Of a DNA stretch of 64,000 nucleotides, positions 1 through 15,078 are shown piece after piece. The translations under genes and the position numbers were made by a program. A model generated the notes under the pieces. That model saw only the letters and a list, made by a program, of their open reading frames with translations, was not told the origin of the DNA and searched no databases. The DNA is from Pythium myriotylum. Taxonomy: Eukaryota; Oomycota; Peronosporomycetes; Pythiales; Pythiaceae. The first letter of the stretch is position 1. The number at the start of each line of letters is the position of its first letter. The stretch is taken from assembly GCA_023091665.1 (NCBI GenBank), contig JALJCQ010000033.1, positions 372,001 to 436,000 of the forward strand. The letters are read 5' to 3'.

Positions 1-21
1 TGTGTCTTTCTCAACGTGTTG

Positions 22-3000
22 TCACATGACGAGATTGCTGATGATGGCTGTGCCGTTGAGCGCGTAGTGCTCGGGTGCCCTTTCGCACGCGAGCTCAACC
101 GCGAGCACGAAGTTGGAGGAGCTGCCCGTCGTGGACAGCGTCCCTTTGCGCGCACGCGTCTTGTAGAGTGGACAGACGTACTTGTGCGTGACCACGAGCG
201 GCGATGGCGACTGCGATGGGCGCCCGGGCGCCGGCGGCGGCGGGTCTACGTCGAGCCCCGCCCTGCGCGCGGCGCTCGCGCTTCGAAGCGTCAGGTAGGA
301 CGGCGTCAGCGCCGTCGGGGCAGCCGCGCGAGGGCTCGCCAGCGACGCCGGCGCGTCGTGGGTCGCGACCTGAGGGATCACGTGGATGACCGGCAGCACG
401 TGGTGCATGACGCCGGGCTTGGGGTCCACGAGGCACTGCATCTCGTCGCTCCACTGCGCGCCTTCCAGAAAGAGACCCGAGATGAGCGCGCCGTCCATGG
501 TGTCGAAGACGGGCTGGTTGGACGACCGCCGCGAAGTGTCGCTGGCGGCCTTGGCGAGTTCGGCCTCGAACTCGGCCGCAGACTGCGTGCGCGTGCTGTA
601 GCCGCGGCGCAGCATGTGCTTGCGCGACGTGAGGAACGCCTCGCGCAGCACCATGAACTGGAACTCGAGGTGGTGAATCGGGACAACGTACTTTCGCGCA
701 TGGCGCTGGAGGATCGCCGTGAAGAAGCCCTGCGGAAAGCTCAAAGCCGAGAGCGGGAAGATGCCGTTCGGGGCGCTGCCGTGGGTCTCCCAGTGCTGGA
801 GGAAGTCGACGCGGAAGCGCACGTGCTGGACCCACAGCGCGAGCGACTGCGTCGACGTGGGCGTGACGGCCGACGCGTCGTCGCGCTTACGCCACTCGAG
901 CGGCACGTGGTGGAGCCAGAGGCACTGCAGCACTTGCTCCAGCTGCGGAGACATGGCCACGAGCCCTCGGATCGCACGCGCGACGTCGTCGAGGTTGGCG
1001 TGGACGACCTCGAGTAGCGCAGTGCACCTGGCCAGCTCTTGCTGCAGCACGACCGCGTACGGGTCCGGCAGGCTGTCACCAGAAGCTGCGACGCTGAAGT
1101 CGCTGGCCCGCTCGCGTGTCGGAGGGCGCGGCAGCTTGAGCTGGATCTCCGCGCACGCTTGAAGCGCCGTGGCCTCCGGGGACGCAGCGGCGTCGGCGAC
1201 ACTGGACTTGCGTACGCTCGACTTGCGGGGCCCGCCGAGCTGTGACGACTGGCGCCTCGGGAGCTGTGGCATCTCGGCCACGACGTCTTTCTCGTCGTCA
1301 TCACTGCCGTTGTCGTCGAGAGCTGACTCCGTGGGCTCTTGCAAGAGGCTGCCTTGGAGTTGCACGATGTGCGCCACGAGGCGCTGCATCTCCTGCTTCT
1401 GGTAGAACACGTTCGCGTTCGGGTGCATGCCGAACGCGAACGGCGCGTCCAGAGTCGGCGGCAGCGCGTCCACGAACTCGACCATCTCGGCGCGATGGCG
1501 GAACACGGGGACGCTAAAGCTATCGTCATGGGCTGAAAAGAGACATTGGAAACCCCCGTCAGTCGCAGCAATCTCCGCGCCGGTGGCGACAGCCTCAGCG
1601 GAGCTGAAGCGTTGCAGATTCGCCATAAGGCAGCGCCGATCGAATTCGTCTGTCACACGGCCGCCGTAGTAAATCTCGCCTGTGAGAAAGTGTAATGCGT
1701 CCCACGGAACGTCGAGGACGTCGAGCGTATCGAGTTCTACTTGGTGAGGGCTCGGTTCGAAGTCACTGCCGTCTTCTTCGTTGCCCTCGCTGTAATCAAG
1801 ATGCGAGATCGCTCGAGACCTTGCAGCAGCCTGCTGGTCATCGTACAGTCCCACGAGGAGCTGCCGCTGCAGCGTCACCACGCTTAGGAAGTCCGAGCCG
1901 CTGAAGTCGTAAGTGAGATTCCAACCAAGTGAACCGAACTTGGCTCGCTCTTGGACCACCGCGTGGAAAAAGCTGAGCGCAAACACCATCTGCAGCTCAA
2001 GCCGAGAAATCCACGAGTCGGCTCCACCGTCTCGACGATCGCGTTCCTGGTCGCTGGCTTCGAGAAGAGCCATGGATCGCTGCAAATTCGCTTTGATGCC
2101 GCGCGGAGGCTCGCTCGTGACCTTGACTGCGCTCTGTAAGATCGAAATCGGGAAGTACGATGCAGGGAACGCCGTAAGAAAGAGTCGAAATTGATCGTGC
2201 ACTTCGAGATTCCTCTCGTTCTTGCCTAAGGCTCCGAGAAGTTCTTCTAGTCTCGGGATCCACGACTTCGCAAGATGGATGTTTTGCATCACCAGCCAAT
2301 GGCCTTCAGTGGCGCAGCTCTCCAAGAGGTGCTCAGCGTACGGACCTTGGCCTTGGCCGAGTGAGATCATGTGATACTTGTCAGGATAGATCCCAGGCAA
2401 CTCGCGCGCGAACTGCGTCAGTAAGCCTACAGGATCTGCTCCGGAAGAGAGGATGAACAGGCACGGTGTGAGCTTGTCCATATCGGCGTACACCGAGTCC
2501 ATCGACTGCGAGTCCGTTGGCTCGGTTGCCCTGTCGATCATGAGGGACTCTCCGAGCTCTTCCTTTACGAACTGGCGCAGCGCAAGTGGCCACGCATCAT
2601 CGCGCATCCATCGAATTAAGACGAGGCGTTGAAAGCGTGTGAGCAAATCGTCACAGTCTGATGGCATCTTCGTGCTCCATGGATTTGGTGACGTCAGCCA
2701 CTCAGTCCACGCACTCGGCTCGCTCCGATAAGACTCCAACGCATGAGCGAACGACTCTGATGCATGTACGAGCCCCAACAACGCTTCGACGATGTCCCCG
2801 TCTGTGCCGAGCGAATTATTGTCGCCACTTCCTGAGACCGTCGAGGCGTCCAACAATTGTAGGTCCTTCGGGGAGATCGTTCCTTCCGAGAACTGTGTTT
2901 GGAAGCAGATCAATGCTGCGAAGAGGAGTTTGTGCCCCTCGAACAACCCGCGGGAAATATTCCGATACACGACTCGCATGGTGTGGCTCTTGAGGTTTTC

Positions 3001-6000
3001 GAGTCTTTCCTGGATATCGTTGCTCGCGGGTGCGGCCTCAAGACTGACAATAAAAAGACGCCGAAAGTACGCGAGAGAGTACTGATACATTGCGTCGAGA
3101 GTCGTCAAATCTGCCACAACGAAGAAGAGCAGAGCTCCCCGGGTGGCAACCGTTTGATACTCGCTTCGCACCTTGAGTAACTGGATCTTGGTGACTTCTG
3201 ACTCACGAAGACGAAGCATGACGACGTGTGAAGTGTGCTTGGCTGTTTCCAGTGCTTGAATCAGCTCAACATCGTCGAGAATGTTGCCTTTGGACTCGGA
3301 AAGAAGGCTCAAAATCTTGATTTCGATTTGTTGCAGCATCTTGTTGTCTTGAGTGATGCTGTAAAGTAGGTTGTGCTTCCGTTCTTCCACTTCGACACGT
3401 TCTCGTCGGACGACGTCGCTCAGTAACTGTTCAGAGAGCCCATCGGCAGTAACCGTGAAGTTGACGACATTAGTGTGGATATAGACATCCGGTACGAATC
3501 CTGGGTTCGGCATTTGAGTCGCAAGATACAGACGGAATCGGGAGGCGTTGACGGGTACCAGCCGATTCCCCAGTTTGACCATCTTCTTGTCATTTCCCTC
3601 TGATACTGGCACGAACGCCTTACGTAACACTGGCCCCAGAGCCTGTTCCAATGGTAAATCCGTGATGCCTTCTATGAGAATCGGATTCCCTTCTCCCAAT
3701 GCCCTCTCCACAACCTCCAACAGATTGCGATCCTGAATTTTCACGACCTCCAGTTGATTCTGTGCCTCAACGCGATGTATCCATTGAGTTGCTTGTTGTT
3801 GAGGGTCAATCAGCAAAGGCCATAGGTTTTGATTACCCTTCATCACAAAGATAGCATTCTCCGTCGAGGTAGAATCACTAGGCAGACCAAGCAGTTCCCA
3901 CTCGCGAAGTTCCATGGCATCGCCATACGAGTCTATCAGTGAGAACGAAGGGGATACTTCTACGAGCTTCGCAGAAAACATAAACCATGTGCGCAGTATC
4001 CGCGAGCGATACATTCCGTTGAAAGGCCCGAGGTACGATAGAGCAGCTGCCACGAGGAAAGAATCACCGAGAACTGCCTTGCCATTAACTCGCAGTTGCT
4101 CGATCATCTCTTTCCAACGGACGCGCTCATCTTTGAGGCCTACTGTGAGCCGCTCGGCGCGCTGAAGCCGAGCTTGTGTCAGCTCAGATTCATGTACAAG
4201 ACGCTGTTTCTCCCCCAAGGTTGTATCACACTGATTTTTTAGAATCTGCACCTTGGCCAAGACTTGCTCAAGCTCTTGTTGCTTCGCTGCTAGTTTCGCA
4301 TTTGCCTCCGCTAGCACGCCATTCATCTCAACTAGTCGCTGACGTTTCGGTGCTACTTCTTTGTAGACCCGCGCATATTTGTCCACCGCGTGAACCCACA
4401 TGCAAAGCGACATTGCCGCCCGTGAGACTTTCCTCACTTCATCAACAGCGAAATCGGGGTTTTCGATATACTTACGAATTCGCTTTAATATCGCCGGATT
4501 TATATTGTCCTTGTCGTACTCCTTCAACTCACTCATGAATGTTGGACGCGACAGCATGCGCTTGCTGGAGTCCCAGTCAGCACGTTCGCCAAGCATGATG
4601 CACACCGCTTCCATCACTACTTGAACCGCAAGAGGAGGCTTGACAAAAGCCTTCACTTCGGTGATATCTCGTTTGTCCAGCGAATCTAGAGCGTGAACAG
4701 CAGCATTTAGAGCTGGCAAAGCCTGATCGAGGTCATTTTGGGCATCAACTTGGCAGGCTGCAACTTCACGTTGCTGTTGGTTGACTCGAGCCTCATCTTG
4801 AGCGACCCGAGCGGCGACAATGCCAGCATCGCGTTGATCAATTCCGACTTGATGAAGCAAGTGCTCAGCCTCTAAAGTCTTGCTATGGAGGATCGGTTGA
4901 AGGGCAACCAGCTCATCCTGCAAAGTAGCAACGAGTGCGTTTGTCTCCTCCAACTTGATGACTCCCATAGAGAGGCGAGTTAGTTTCTCCTCAACTGCAG
5001 CTTGTTTCTCGCGATACACGCGTCGGAACATGCAAATGAGGTCTATAAAGTGCTTTGGTGTGAAATGCACTTGCCTTTTACATCTGACATGAAACTCCAC
5101 CGAAAATGAAAGCGCCGCTTGGTGTGCCTCCATGCACAAGACTGCGACAACCTGGCGGGTAGCGTTGGGAAGATCAACAGGCGCATCGCCCCCTGCTTGA
5201 CCTCCGATTAGAAAGCGATCGGCGACATACTGCAGCGCATGGCTCGGCCATGCGTCAAAGAAATCGATCGTCATGCAATTTACGAGCGACGGGAACTGCC
5301 GAATTCGATTTCGGAACACTTCTCCGACCGGTGAATGGCATATGACGATGTGCATCGCTTTCTGAACTTGGGTGCGGAAGAAGGCTTCACAGTAGTTTCG
5401 TGAGAACTCATCTGGATGTTGATGCTTTGAAGCATTTGAGTTCATTGCTTGTCTCAATGTCAGTACTCCGCGCACGTCGCTGAGAATTTTCTCGTACTGG
5501 TCCAGCGGAAACAATTTTGGGATTTCTCCTCCGTTCAGCAGTGTATTGATGTCTTCTACGAGCTGCTCGGAGACCAACTGATTCTCGCTTAAGAGCAGTA
5601 CGACTGGTTTCACAGCCTCCAAGTCATGCCCTTGCTTACCGAGGTTAAAGCCTCCCTCCAGATCTCCAAGAACACAAGTCGACATCGCCCATCTTAGTTC
5701 TTCTCGAAAATCAGTGAGACTATAGGTCTTCGTCACTTCAATTTCACGGCAGCGATAGTTCATCATAAAACAGGCAACTCGCGCGAGAGAACGCTTCCCT
5801 GAACCTGCAATACCAAGAAGCAATGCGTGTCCACGAGGCTGCATGAGAATTCTAGCTATTGCCGCAACATGAACCATTGCCTCCCTAAATAAGATAAGCT
5901 GGGGCGAAGGGGCCGACGTTTTCTCTTTGCTGCTCTTCTGAATGGTGAGATCCAAGTGTTCCTCAAACTCGGCAATATCACAGATCTGCTTGTACAAATG

Positions 6001-9000
6001 TATAATCGGTTTTCCATCACTTGCGCGTGAGGCAGTACGAGGGGCGAACAACAGTAAGCTGCTCGCATTCTTCGACCCACCACCGACGACACGATGTTGA
6101 GCGGATCGGTCTAACGGCTCGTATACGTGCTCAAGCTGCCATGAGAGGCCAAGATGGCGGCTTGTCAAGAGAATGAGCTGCTCAGATAGCCACAACCTGT
6201 CTGTCTCCCCGATGAGGCGATCGCGGAAAACGCGGATGCACTCATGAGCCCACAGCCTCGAAAGAAACTCAACGGAAATTGCTTCGGGGCCGCACGATTG
6301 AACTCCTAGCACAATCCCCTGGACGACCTTTGTAATGTCGCGCAGGTTGAAGGTATAGTATGCCTTTGATGGCGTTGGAAGTAGTTTTTGTGATACTATC
6401 CGATAGAGTTGGGTGGTGGCGTCTACAAGAGAGCAAAATACATCCCTCACGCTCTTGGATGGATTGGAACAAATAGCAGCTAAGTGTGCAGACAAGATCG
6501 AACCAAAGATTAGCTTTATCGTCGCCTCGTCACTGCTCGGCATGCAAAGAATGGCACGGAATTGTCGCATAAATCGTGGGCACAGCGCATGACGCCGACC
6601 ACCGGGCAGGCCACCCGCAGCAACTAATACCGAGTCACAAAATTCTTTCCAAAAGAACTTTTCTCGGTCATATACACCGCCAAGCTCAAGGTATTGCCGA
6701 AGCAACTCAATTGGTGGCTGGGCTCCGTAGGCTTCCTTGGAAGGCATATTGATGTCGTCGATGAATATGACAGCACGTGTACCTGTCGGAGCCCCCAGCA
6801 ATGTCTTACGCTTTTTGTGCAGCTTGCTTTCGATCGTAATTTGAGTCAATAGACTAGAAGTCTGTGCAGAGAAGTCAATAGGTATCGGGAGCACTTTGTA
6901 TTGACTTGGTTGCGAATTGAATCTGGCTTTCAGTAAGTGATTGACGAGAACGGATTTGCCTGAGCCCGTCGTGCCGGTTAAATATGTTGGTAGCATACTA
7001 TCGAGGGCAATCATATTCGTTAGGTAGGAATATTTGACAATATCGTTAGTCGGTACGATTAGTTGAAATACAGGAGACGACGAATCGAATTCAAGAGGAG
7101 GTACCCGTGTACCTTGAGTGATCTGCGGGGTGGGTTGACTGAATGCAATGTTCTCCCACGGCACGAAGCTGAGGTTCTTAAAATCCACACAAAACCCGAA
7201 AAAATTGTCACTCACATGGGACAGATTGGTTTGAATCTTGCCGCTTATAGAAAGCAGGTCACGACTCAAAAAGTCCTCGTTCTTCTCCACCAAGCGGAAC
7301 ACATATTCTTGGAACTCTGCTTTGCACTGATCAACGAGGAGATTCCCACCAAATGCCCACACAAAACTAAACAGGAATGTCAGATCTATGCACCGGTTTT
7401 GCAAGATCTCGTTGCCGGTTATCGTTGCAGCCGCTGACACTGTCGGCCCTGGTGTTGCCGTCAGCTGGGTGTTGAGAACTGCAAACGTTTCAGGAAGCCC
7501 GCGGTGAAGTAGTAATGCTTCGAAGATACTGCATAGTGATGAGATATAGCAAATGTCACTTGTTGGAACTGCCGAGCGGTTCCTGGAGCGGATAAATGCC
7601 AATCCCGGTTCCAGGAAAAGATCGAAACACTGACGAATTCTGGCTTTCAGGCGACTACCGAGTCGAACTGTCGCCTTTGCAGCCAACAAGGGGCTAAAGT
7701 TATGAATCCCGTCTTTGGATGGACTCGACGAGGCACCTTGACTAGACGTTGTATGGGCAGGAACTGAGAGTGCATTCACCCAAGCCTCAACGAATGGTTC
7801 CCAGCCTAGATAGGAAGGATGATAGTAGACAACGCCAAGACGACTAACTGTAGCCGGAGAGGCAGACGCTGTGTCGCAAACTTCAAAGAGTAGCTGGATT
7901 TTCGGTACCAGCTTGATGCGCTCACCATTTGCAAGACAAAGCGTCATGTTATCATCGAGCACAGTGTTCATACTCTCGATCCACAGAACATCGATTGGCC
8001 CATCGAAGGTTACCCAATAATACGGCCCTCCTTCCAACCCTGGGCTTCTTTCACTAGTTGTAAAAGATTTCGCAGACACATATTCACTCTTGTCTGAGAT
8101 GCACTGCCTGAGTATGCTCGACGCGAGTCCGTCAGTCCATTCTCTCGTAAGAGGGTGGAAGAATCCGTACAACTCGTTCATCGTGATCGATTTCGGATTC
8201 AGTACGAAAGACATAACCTTTTGGAACCGTTTGTCAGAGTGATTCCGCACTTCACGCAGTGCTGTTAGCGTTTCTTTCAAAACCTTGAATGCTGAGGACT
8301 TCCCGCTTCCAGCATCTCCGACCTGGACTACTCCAATTCGAACCTGCAGCGTCTCAAAAAGCTGCATGATCTTTCGTTTCCACTTTGGGGTAGAGGAGAG
8401 TCCAAGTTGACCAATCTGGTTATCTATCTCATCCAAAAACGAATTGGATGACGTCTGTCCATGCCTTCCGTTTGTCGACCACGCGCCGTGATCAGATAGC
8501 AGCCTGTCGCCGTCGCTGCCGGTCACCACCTCCTCGGGAAAGAGATCTCGAACGATTCCTCGGAAAAGCAACGCATCGTCGTCCAGGAATTTTGGCATAT
8601 TTGCATCTCGTATTGCTTGGATAAGGGTAAGGCTCTCCTCGCTTGAAGTGCCAACCTGTGAGCGCTTTAAAGTCCCGGCCATTAAGAGAACTGACTTGAC
8701 CGCTCGCATCCCGAAATCGTAGTGCGGCTGTTGGGACAGTTGTTCGCTACAGAGCTTATACAGCTTCGTCATTTTCTTGGACAAATGCTTTGCCTGTTGG
8801 AATCCTTCGGCAAAGAGCAAAATCTCTGCGATAAGTGCGTAGTCGGGCACCATCATTGCCACTGGACGGAAGCAAACCTTCAGGTTGTCTGGCAACTCAG
8901 TTCGGCCGACATAGCCTGGGTTCATCGTGATGATTATGTGATGCTCGCGCATGGGAATGCTTCGACCTCCAAAAATGACATCTGTGGCCCCTCGAAGACG

Positions 9001-12000
9001 TGCATGTCTAATTGTTGCCATTTGCTGCGCTACTACAGATAGCACCTCAATATCTATCCGGTTGAACTCGTCAAGACAAACCCATGCACCAGCTTGCACC
9101 GCTCCGTTGAAAATTTTTGCCATCATTTTATAATCGATCTGATCGCTGCAATTGAAAACAATACAGAGCGTGCCAAGGGCCTTCGCCAGATCTTTTGAGG
9201 TCTCCGTTTTCCCTGTTCCTGCTGGTCCTGAAGGAGCGGCACCAAAGCACAATGTGAAGGCACCAGTAATCGTCATCCAACACCGGTCAGTGAGTGGAGT
9301 GATGACCAGTCGACTACACGCTCCCATGTACTCGTAGCCATACCTGACCTTGAAGTTCGCTTGTTTTGCCACGCACTCATCTTGATCGCCCAACCAGTAG
9401 TAACGAAGCTGTTGAACCCAAACAAAATCTGACGTATTGGTTACTTTCTTTTTGATCAAGTCTTCAACGACGTCGCGAAAGTGAATATCTGTCGTCACGA
9501 GTGAGACCACAAGTGAGCGTTGCACTGACGTAAGAGAGGTGCGAACAAGCCTAGTAAGGTTACTCAATTGCGAGCATATTGTCAGATGCCAGGCAGAGAG
9601 TTCCTTTGATGGGTCTGCTGCAGAACGGAAACACGACTCGCACTCCCTTGCCCACATGATATACGAAACAACCGCCACGCATTGGGCAGGATGGCGGAAC
9701 ATCCACGCTTCACGAGACGCATGCTGATAATCAAGGATGCACATCTTCATGTACCTCTGCAGTGTGACCTTCATATTGCTGAGCACTGCGTTCAACCAAT
9801 CCTCAACGTTCCCACGAGCTTTCAAGCTTCGACTGAACACCACTCGTTCACCTTCTGGACTGATCATTGCTAGAATGTCCGGAACGCTTGCAGTTGGAGC
9901 CGCACTTGAACCTCCCGGCCCAGGTGCGATTACCGAATGGGCAGAGTCTTCGCTCAAATCGAGTTTGACTAAAGCGTCGAAGCACTTCGAGAGGTGCCTT
10001 TGAACAGATTGAGGTTCTTTTGCATGTGCAAGCACTTCCAACAGTTCATCATTGGAGATGAAGTAGAACCGAGGAAAAAACCCACGTTTCGTCTCGAGGT
10101 AATCCTCAAGCGACTTCTCAATCTTGTCCAACGATGCGTTATGCCGACTCAACGTTTCGAGAAGCGAAATCTGACCAGCGTGGGCATTCGTCGATTGGGG
10201 CGATAAGGTGCTGATCCCAGCCGAATTGTTGGCGCCTGCTAGAATGCTTGCAACCGTACCCGCAGAATGAAGCGTTGCGCCGCACACTTTCATACAGTTG
10301 CGCTGATCTCGAGCTTTTCGCATAAGATCTTTCCAAAATTGATTCACAGTCACAAAGAGCATACTTTCATTTGGTAGCTGCTTCTGGATATCTGGAGCAG
10401 CAAAAATGCACTCAAGATGCATCCACTTCCGCTGGCATTCGAGCCACGCGTCGAGTGTCTCCTGAAAAAGAGCAAGGCGCCGCTGCCACGTGTTGGCTGG
10501 ATCTCTGATCGGCGCCAGATACTTCGAGTTCAGCAGCGCTGTCAAGTTAACGAGTGATTCTTCGAGGGTGGCGTATAAAGCATCGTAGGACATGATTACC
10601 GAGTACTCCTTGCTCTCCTTGTACGGACGGACGTCGAACTCGGTGTGCTCCCATACAGCGATGACCTTTTCCAAAGTCTCTTTCAGGCTTCGCTCCTGAA
10701 TCGCATCCGTTGCAATGCGGTTCACTTGTTGAGCAAACGAACCCAGTCGCATTTGAACTATATCGCCTAGCGTGAGTAATCGGCTCTTTTCGGACATCTG
10801 CATACTGGAAGGGAGCGAATCGGAGGGTGTGGGCGCCAGAAGAGCTTTTCTGTCTGACGCATCCGAATTGTGGATAGAAAATCCAAGCAGCTCCCGGAGC
10901 TCATGATAGTGGCGGTCCTCAAAACTTGGACATTGAAGATCATGAAGAATTGGCATGGTCACCCGGTAGTCTTCAACGTTTGCTTTCAAATGAGCACATA
11001 ACGGACCAGTGCCGGGTGATAATCGTGTCTCCCATTGAAGGATTTTGTCAAAGAATGCGAGGACTTCTTCAGTTATCGCGGGGACATCTACTTCGGAAGG
11101 AAATTTTAATACTCCCCACCGACTTGAGAGCGTACTCCACATCAACTGTCCGTTCCACAGATCAGTCTTCAACTCAAGATCCATTTTCGCATCTCCCAAC
11201 TCCTCGAAAGCACTAGTCTGCGTTAATGACAAGGTTTTCTCAAGCAGATAATGGCGCTCGACTGTCTCCTCTAGATCTCGAAGTTGAAACTCGACACCGG
11301 CAAGATAATCCACAACTTCTTGAGGGTCTGAATCGAGTCGGAACAGCTTTTCATGACTCAGTGCCCCAACCACTTGGGTCAATTGGCCCACTAGCGAAGG
11401 GATTCTTCCCTCAAGTTCAATGCCAAACTTCTCTGTGTAGTGCTCACAACTGCTTTCAAAGAGATCCATCGAGGTTCTGAGTTGAGCACGCCGCTGGGAC
11501 AACAGGAATGCATTGGTCTGGTCGAGGTCATCTATCTTGATGTTAAATTCCTCGATCAACTGATACAAGCTTTTCAGCACAGAATATTGTTCCTCTATCG
11601 TGTCTACCTGGCCCTGTAGCTCTCTCAAAAATGTTAGTGTTTCAGCATATTCGTCCACCGTCGTAGGAATCGCGCTGATCTTGTCGTTGTAATTAGTCCA
11701 GTCGTCCATTAATTTTGCGTTCTTGTGCTGGATTACCATAGGGACTACAGTGTGCAATAGCTCCAAGCATTTTCGCGGGGAAGGCTTCAGTTGCCCATTG
11801 ATCTTTGCATTGTCCAGAAGGAACAATCCACAGGAGAAAGTGTCTGCAAGGGCGTCGAACGATGCTATCTCTTTCGTGTATGCATCGAGCAGGTCGCGAA
11901 GCTCATCAACTTCAACAACGTGCACATACTGTGGATCCATGATGCGCTCACAAAACTCCACATTCAAGTTAAATTTCCTCAGGAAAGTTGAGAAGCCAGC

Positions 12001-14660
12001 ACACAATACGTCAGCTTGCCTGAACGACTCTTGTACAATGGAGTTGAGTCTTTGCATAGCACTGACGAAAGCCCCATCTTCCATGATGAGGATATCCAAA
12101 TCCAGACCGTCGCCTGATAGCTCTCCGTTGTCTCCTCCATCGTCATCACCATCCTCCCCACCAAGACCATTGTCCATGCCAGCCTCAATATAGATCTTGA
12201 ACATCGAGTTAGAGAGTAGCCGATCATTGGTAGTGACGGCTTTTAAACCATTAAAGACAAGGGTTTCCAGTTGAGATCTCATCAGTTCCTCATGCGGGGA
12301 GTACTGCAGCATCTCATGCGATTGATCTTGCCGAACGTGCGGCATATCAGATGGTCTTCGAGTGGGTATGGTGAGCGTTGAGCTGCTAGATTGTCGCCGA
12401 GCAAGTCTAGGACGAGATCCGAATTGAGCAGTCGAAGACCCGAGCATCGGAGGCGCAACGACAACCCCCGATCCTCGCATAGATATTTCAATGCGGAATA
12501 AAGGTGTGTGCTTGTACCGAGACAAAATGGCCGCATTCACTGCAGCTTGAGAGGCCGTCAAAGTAGAAGATGCCGCAACGGACACTGGAAGGAGGCCATC
12601 TTTTATCTTCTTCATTTGATCGACCAAGTTCTCCGTCGATGCGATCGCTACTCGAAGTAGAGCATCAGAAACCAAGAAATCTACAACACGAAGAAACTTG
12701 GTAATCTTGCGACACTGGGTTCGCATACTTGCACGCTCAGTATACGTCATTTCTTGATCCAATTGAAGGGCTTCAGTCGCGGACCTGCGTTTCATGGTGG
12801 ACTTCGCGTCATTAGGAGTGAGTGCCAAACTTGGGTTCGTTTGACGACGGGTGTTGGAGAGGACGAGATGATTTTGCTCGTTGAATCCGGTCTCCTCTAA
12901 GAAGGCATAAAGATATTCCTCGCATGCGTTCTTTGCTATCATTGCGGCCTCAGCAATAAAACTGCCGACTTGCCGGTCACATTCCATTTTCTGCGCTTTT
13001 AGACGAATAGAAAACTCGCCCAATGTGTACGTTCGTTGTTCTGTTCCGACATTCACCTCGGTTAACTCAACTCCAGACCCGTTGAAATCGAACAGCTCAA
13101 TCCGAATCATGTTCACACACAGTTTCCGTAGCTGCATCAAGGCGCGATGTAAATGAGGAAGCAAGACAAAAAGGTTCTGGTTCAGAGACAGTGCTGCCGT
13201 TGCCCGCTTGCGCGCATTGATTTCCTGCTTCCAAAGCATGAACCGTTTCCATTGTCTGTATTTTCTGAAGAAAGGCAACTGGGAAGTACATACGACCACA
13301 CGTCAGTAAATATCTCCAGTTGTAGATCAGTTTCACATGCTCAAACCTTGATCAACAACGAATAGATATAGTTTTCACGCTCAAACTTCTCCAGTGGCAC
13401 AAACTCAGAGCTCTCGTGAGCGAAATGGGTGATCCCCAACCGACTCGCAGTGTAATAGTTCTCAGGATCGATCATAGAATGATTTGTCACCACGAGATGG
13501 TAAGGATTCGAATCAACCCGGCGTAAGTACAAGAAAGAATCCGGAGCAACAGGGGCGGTGCTGCCGATAGTTGAGATCCCGCGTTTCGCTCGACCATTCT
13601 CACTCGTCGTGAAGGAGCGCCGCAGATCCTCTGCGATCGACTCCGTGAATGTCTTGAACTCGCTTTCTTTGACCAAAATATCTGTTCGACGTGGCATATA
13701 GAAGTCTTTGTCCACTTTGGCTTCATCCAATGCTTGCCGGTTTACACTCCTTGCACTTACCACAACACCACGCGATGTTTTGCCACCCGCATTTGGAGGC
13801 ACAGGACGGGGCCGTGAAAACGTATCGCCTGCGTGCGATGGGGCAGTCGTTGCTCGCTGCTCCAAGTAAAATCGATCTCGTGCTGTCAGGGGGACTTTAT
13901 GCGTTGGCCTGGTCGCATCTACGCTGCACCCATCACGATCTAGAGAAGATTCTCGAGATGTCTGAGAACCAGTCCGATTGACTCGTTGAGTTGCGGATGA
14001 TGTCAGCGGCCTTGTGGGAACAAGAACTCCATCAGATGATGGATGAAGCGCTAGTGGGGGAACCAATGGCTTGCTTTCGAAACCTGTCGGGACAGGAGGA
14101 CGCCTCGGTGGCTTCAATTGACTATCTTCAGATTGGTTTCCTCTTTCATCACGGTATGTCCATCTTTCTTCGGATTGATTTCCTTTTAGATCGCGGTGTG
14201 TCGATCTGACTACATTAGGCTGCACATGGCTGCGATGGATACCGCTCGCATGAAGTCGCTGAAGAAGGCACTCAGGTAGATCAGCATTCTCGTGCCTCCT
14301 TTCCAGAGCCACGTCTGACTTCGTCCTGGTTCGCCCACAAGATTCATCTCGGAGTGTCCACGGAGATGGTGTTGGGGAAGCTCGAAGCAAAGAAGGAAAA
14401 ACAGAGGCTTCTGGTCTCGTGATTGGCTTCGCGTGTGTTCGGTTCCTCTTGGTTGGCGTGGTGGCCGCAAATGCCGTCCTCACGATATCTTCCGGTGGCA
14501 GCGCGCGTCGTCGTGCCCCGCGAGTACGCGGCCGCGCATCATTGGCGACGACTCCATCGAGCGACCCACGCTCTTCGCTCATGCAGGGTCTTGGAGGCCT
14601 TGGTCGACGAGGACTACGAGAGAAAGAAAGCAGCCGCGAAGAGCCGCCGAGACCGCCCAA
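22..14660 (-). CDS. axonemal dynein heavy chain, single-headed inner-arm type (DNAH6/DNAH14-like)
   Basis: Motor subunit of an axonemal dynein: ATP hydrolysis drives microtubule sliding in the flagellum. Two exons, 14660-13347 and 13278-22, joined across a 68-nt GT-AG intron in phase 0. The splice joins ...YSLLIK to LPFFRKYRQW, a junction expected in this family. The product is about 4,856 aa. P-loops lie near residues 1789 (GPAGTGKT, AAA1), 2092 (GDAGSGKS, AAA2), 2540 (GTTGSGKS, AAA3) and 2927 (GIAGSGKR, AAA4). The microtubule-binding stalk coiled coil spans about 3230-3500. The C-terminus carries the usual cPLYKTRARKGTLSTTG block and stops at 22-24, so it is complete. The first exon is disordered and Arg/Ser/Pro-rich up to about residue 370; Met27 is an alternative start. 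An acidic insert (GEDGDDDGGDNGE) lies in the tail. The second exon, 13.3 kb without an intron, is striking. Family-level call is certain; the DNAH6/14 assignment is tentative. Confidence 0.95.
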
Positions 14661-15078
14661 TCACCGTTTTCGACCGCGCCGCTTCGCGCCGACGGGCAGC
14701 GACGGAGGACGCAACGCATGAGCGAGCGGGCGATGCCTTCGCGATGCCGCACGCCTCAGAGGGCTCGGAGGCATGGGGAGGCCAGGCCGGCCGCCGCCTT
14801 CCTTCGCCTTGCCACCTCCCGCCCAAGCAGCGTGCACATTCGAAAATGCGATTTACCGCCAGAAACCGGTTTTGGAATGGAAGTATGCCAGTCACTCGGG
14901 AGAAGATCCACTTCGCCGAAGAGCCAAGCGTTTCGAGCGATGGGCGTCCGTTTCTTCTGCAGCCCACGGGCGGTGGTTCCGCCTTCCGGCTCCAAGCAGC
15001 GCCGCCGTTTCGCCACGCCGGCGCTCCTCCCAGTGCGGGTGACGAGACTCGCGCGAACGAGAGAGACCGAGCGAGGAA
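14661..15078. promoter_or_regulatory. divergent promoter region between dynein and the DUF1769/PH/DUF547 gene
   Basis: A 418-bp GC-rich gap separates two divergently transcribed genes and must hold both 5' ends. Several open frames cross it on both strands, but they are compositional shadows of GC-rich sequence without recognisable protein features. I see no convincing core promoter motif. Confidence 0.5.

Noticed and set aside
16..1017. Long plus-strand open frame (333 aa) opposite the dynein C-terminus
   Set aside because: Arg-rich product typical of the reverse complement of GC-rich coding sequence; the dynein frame on the other strand has clear family motifs.
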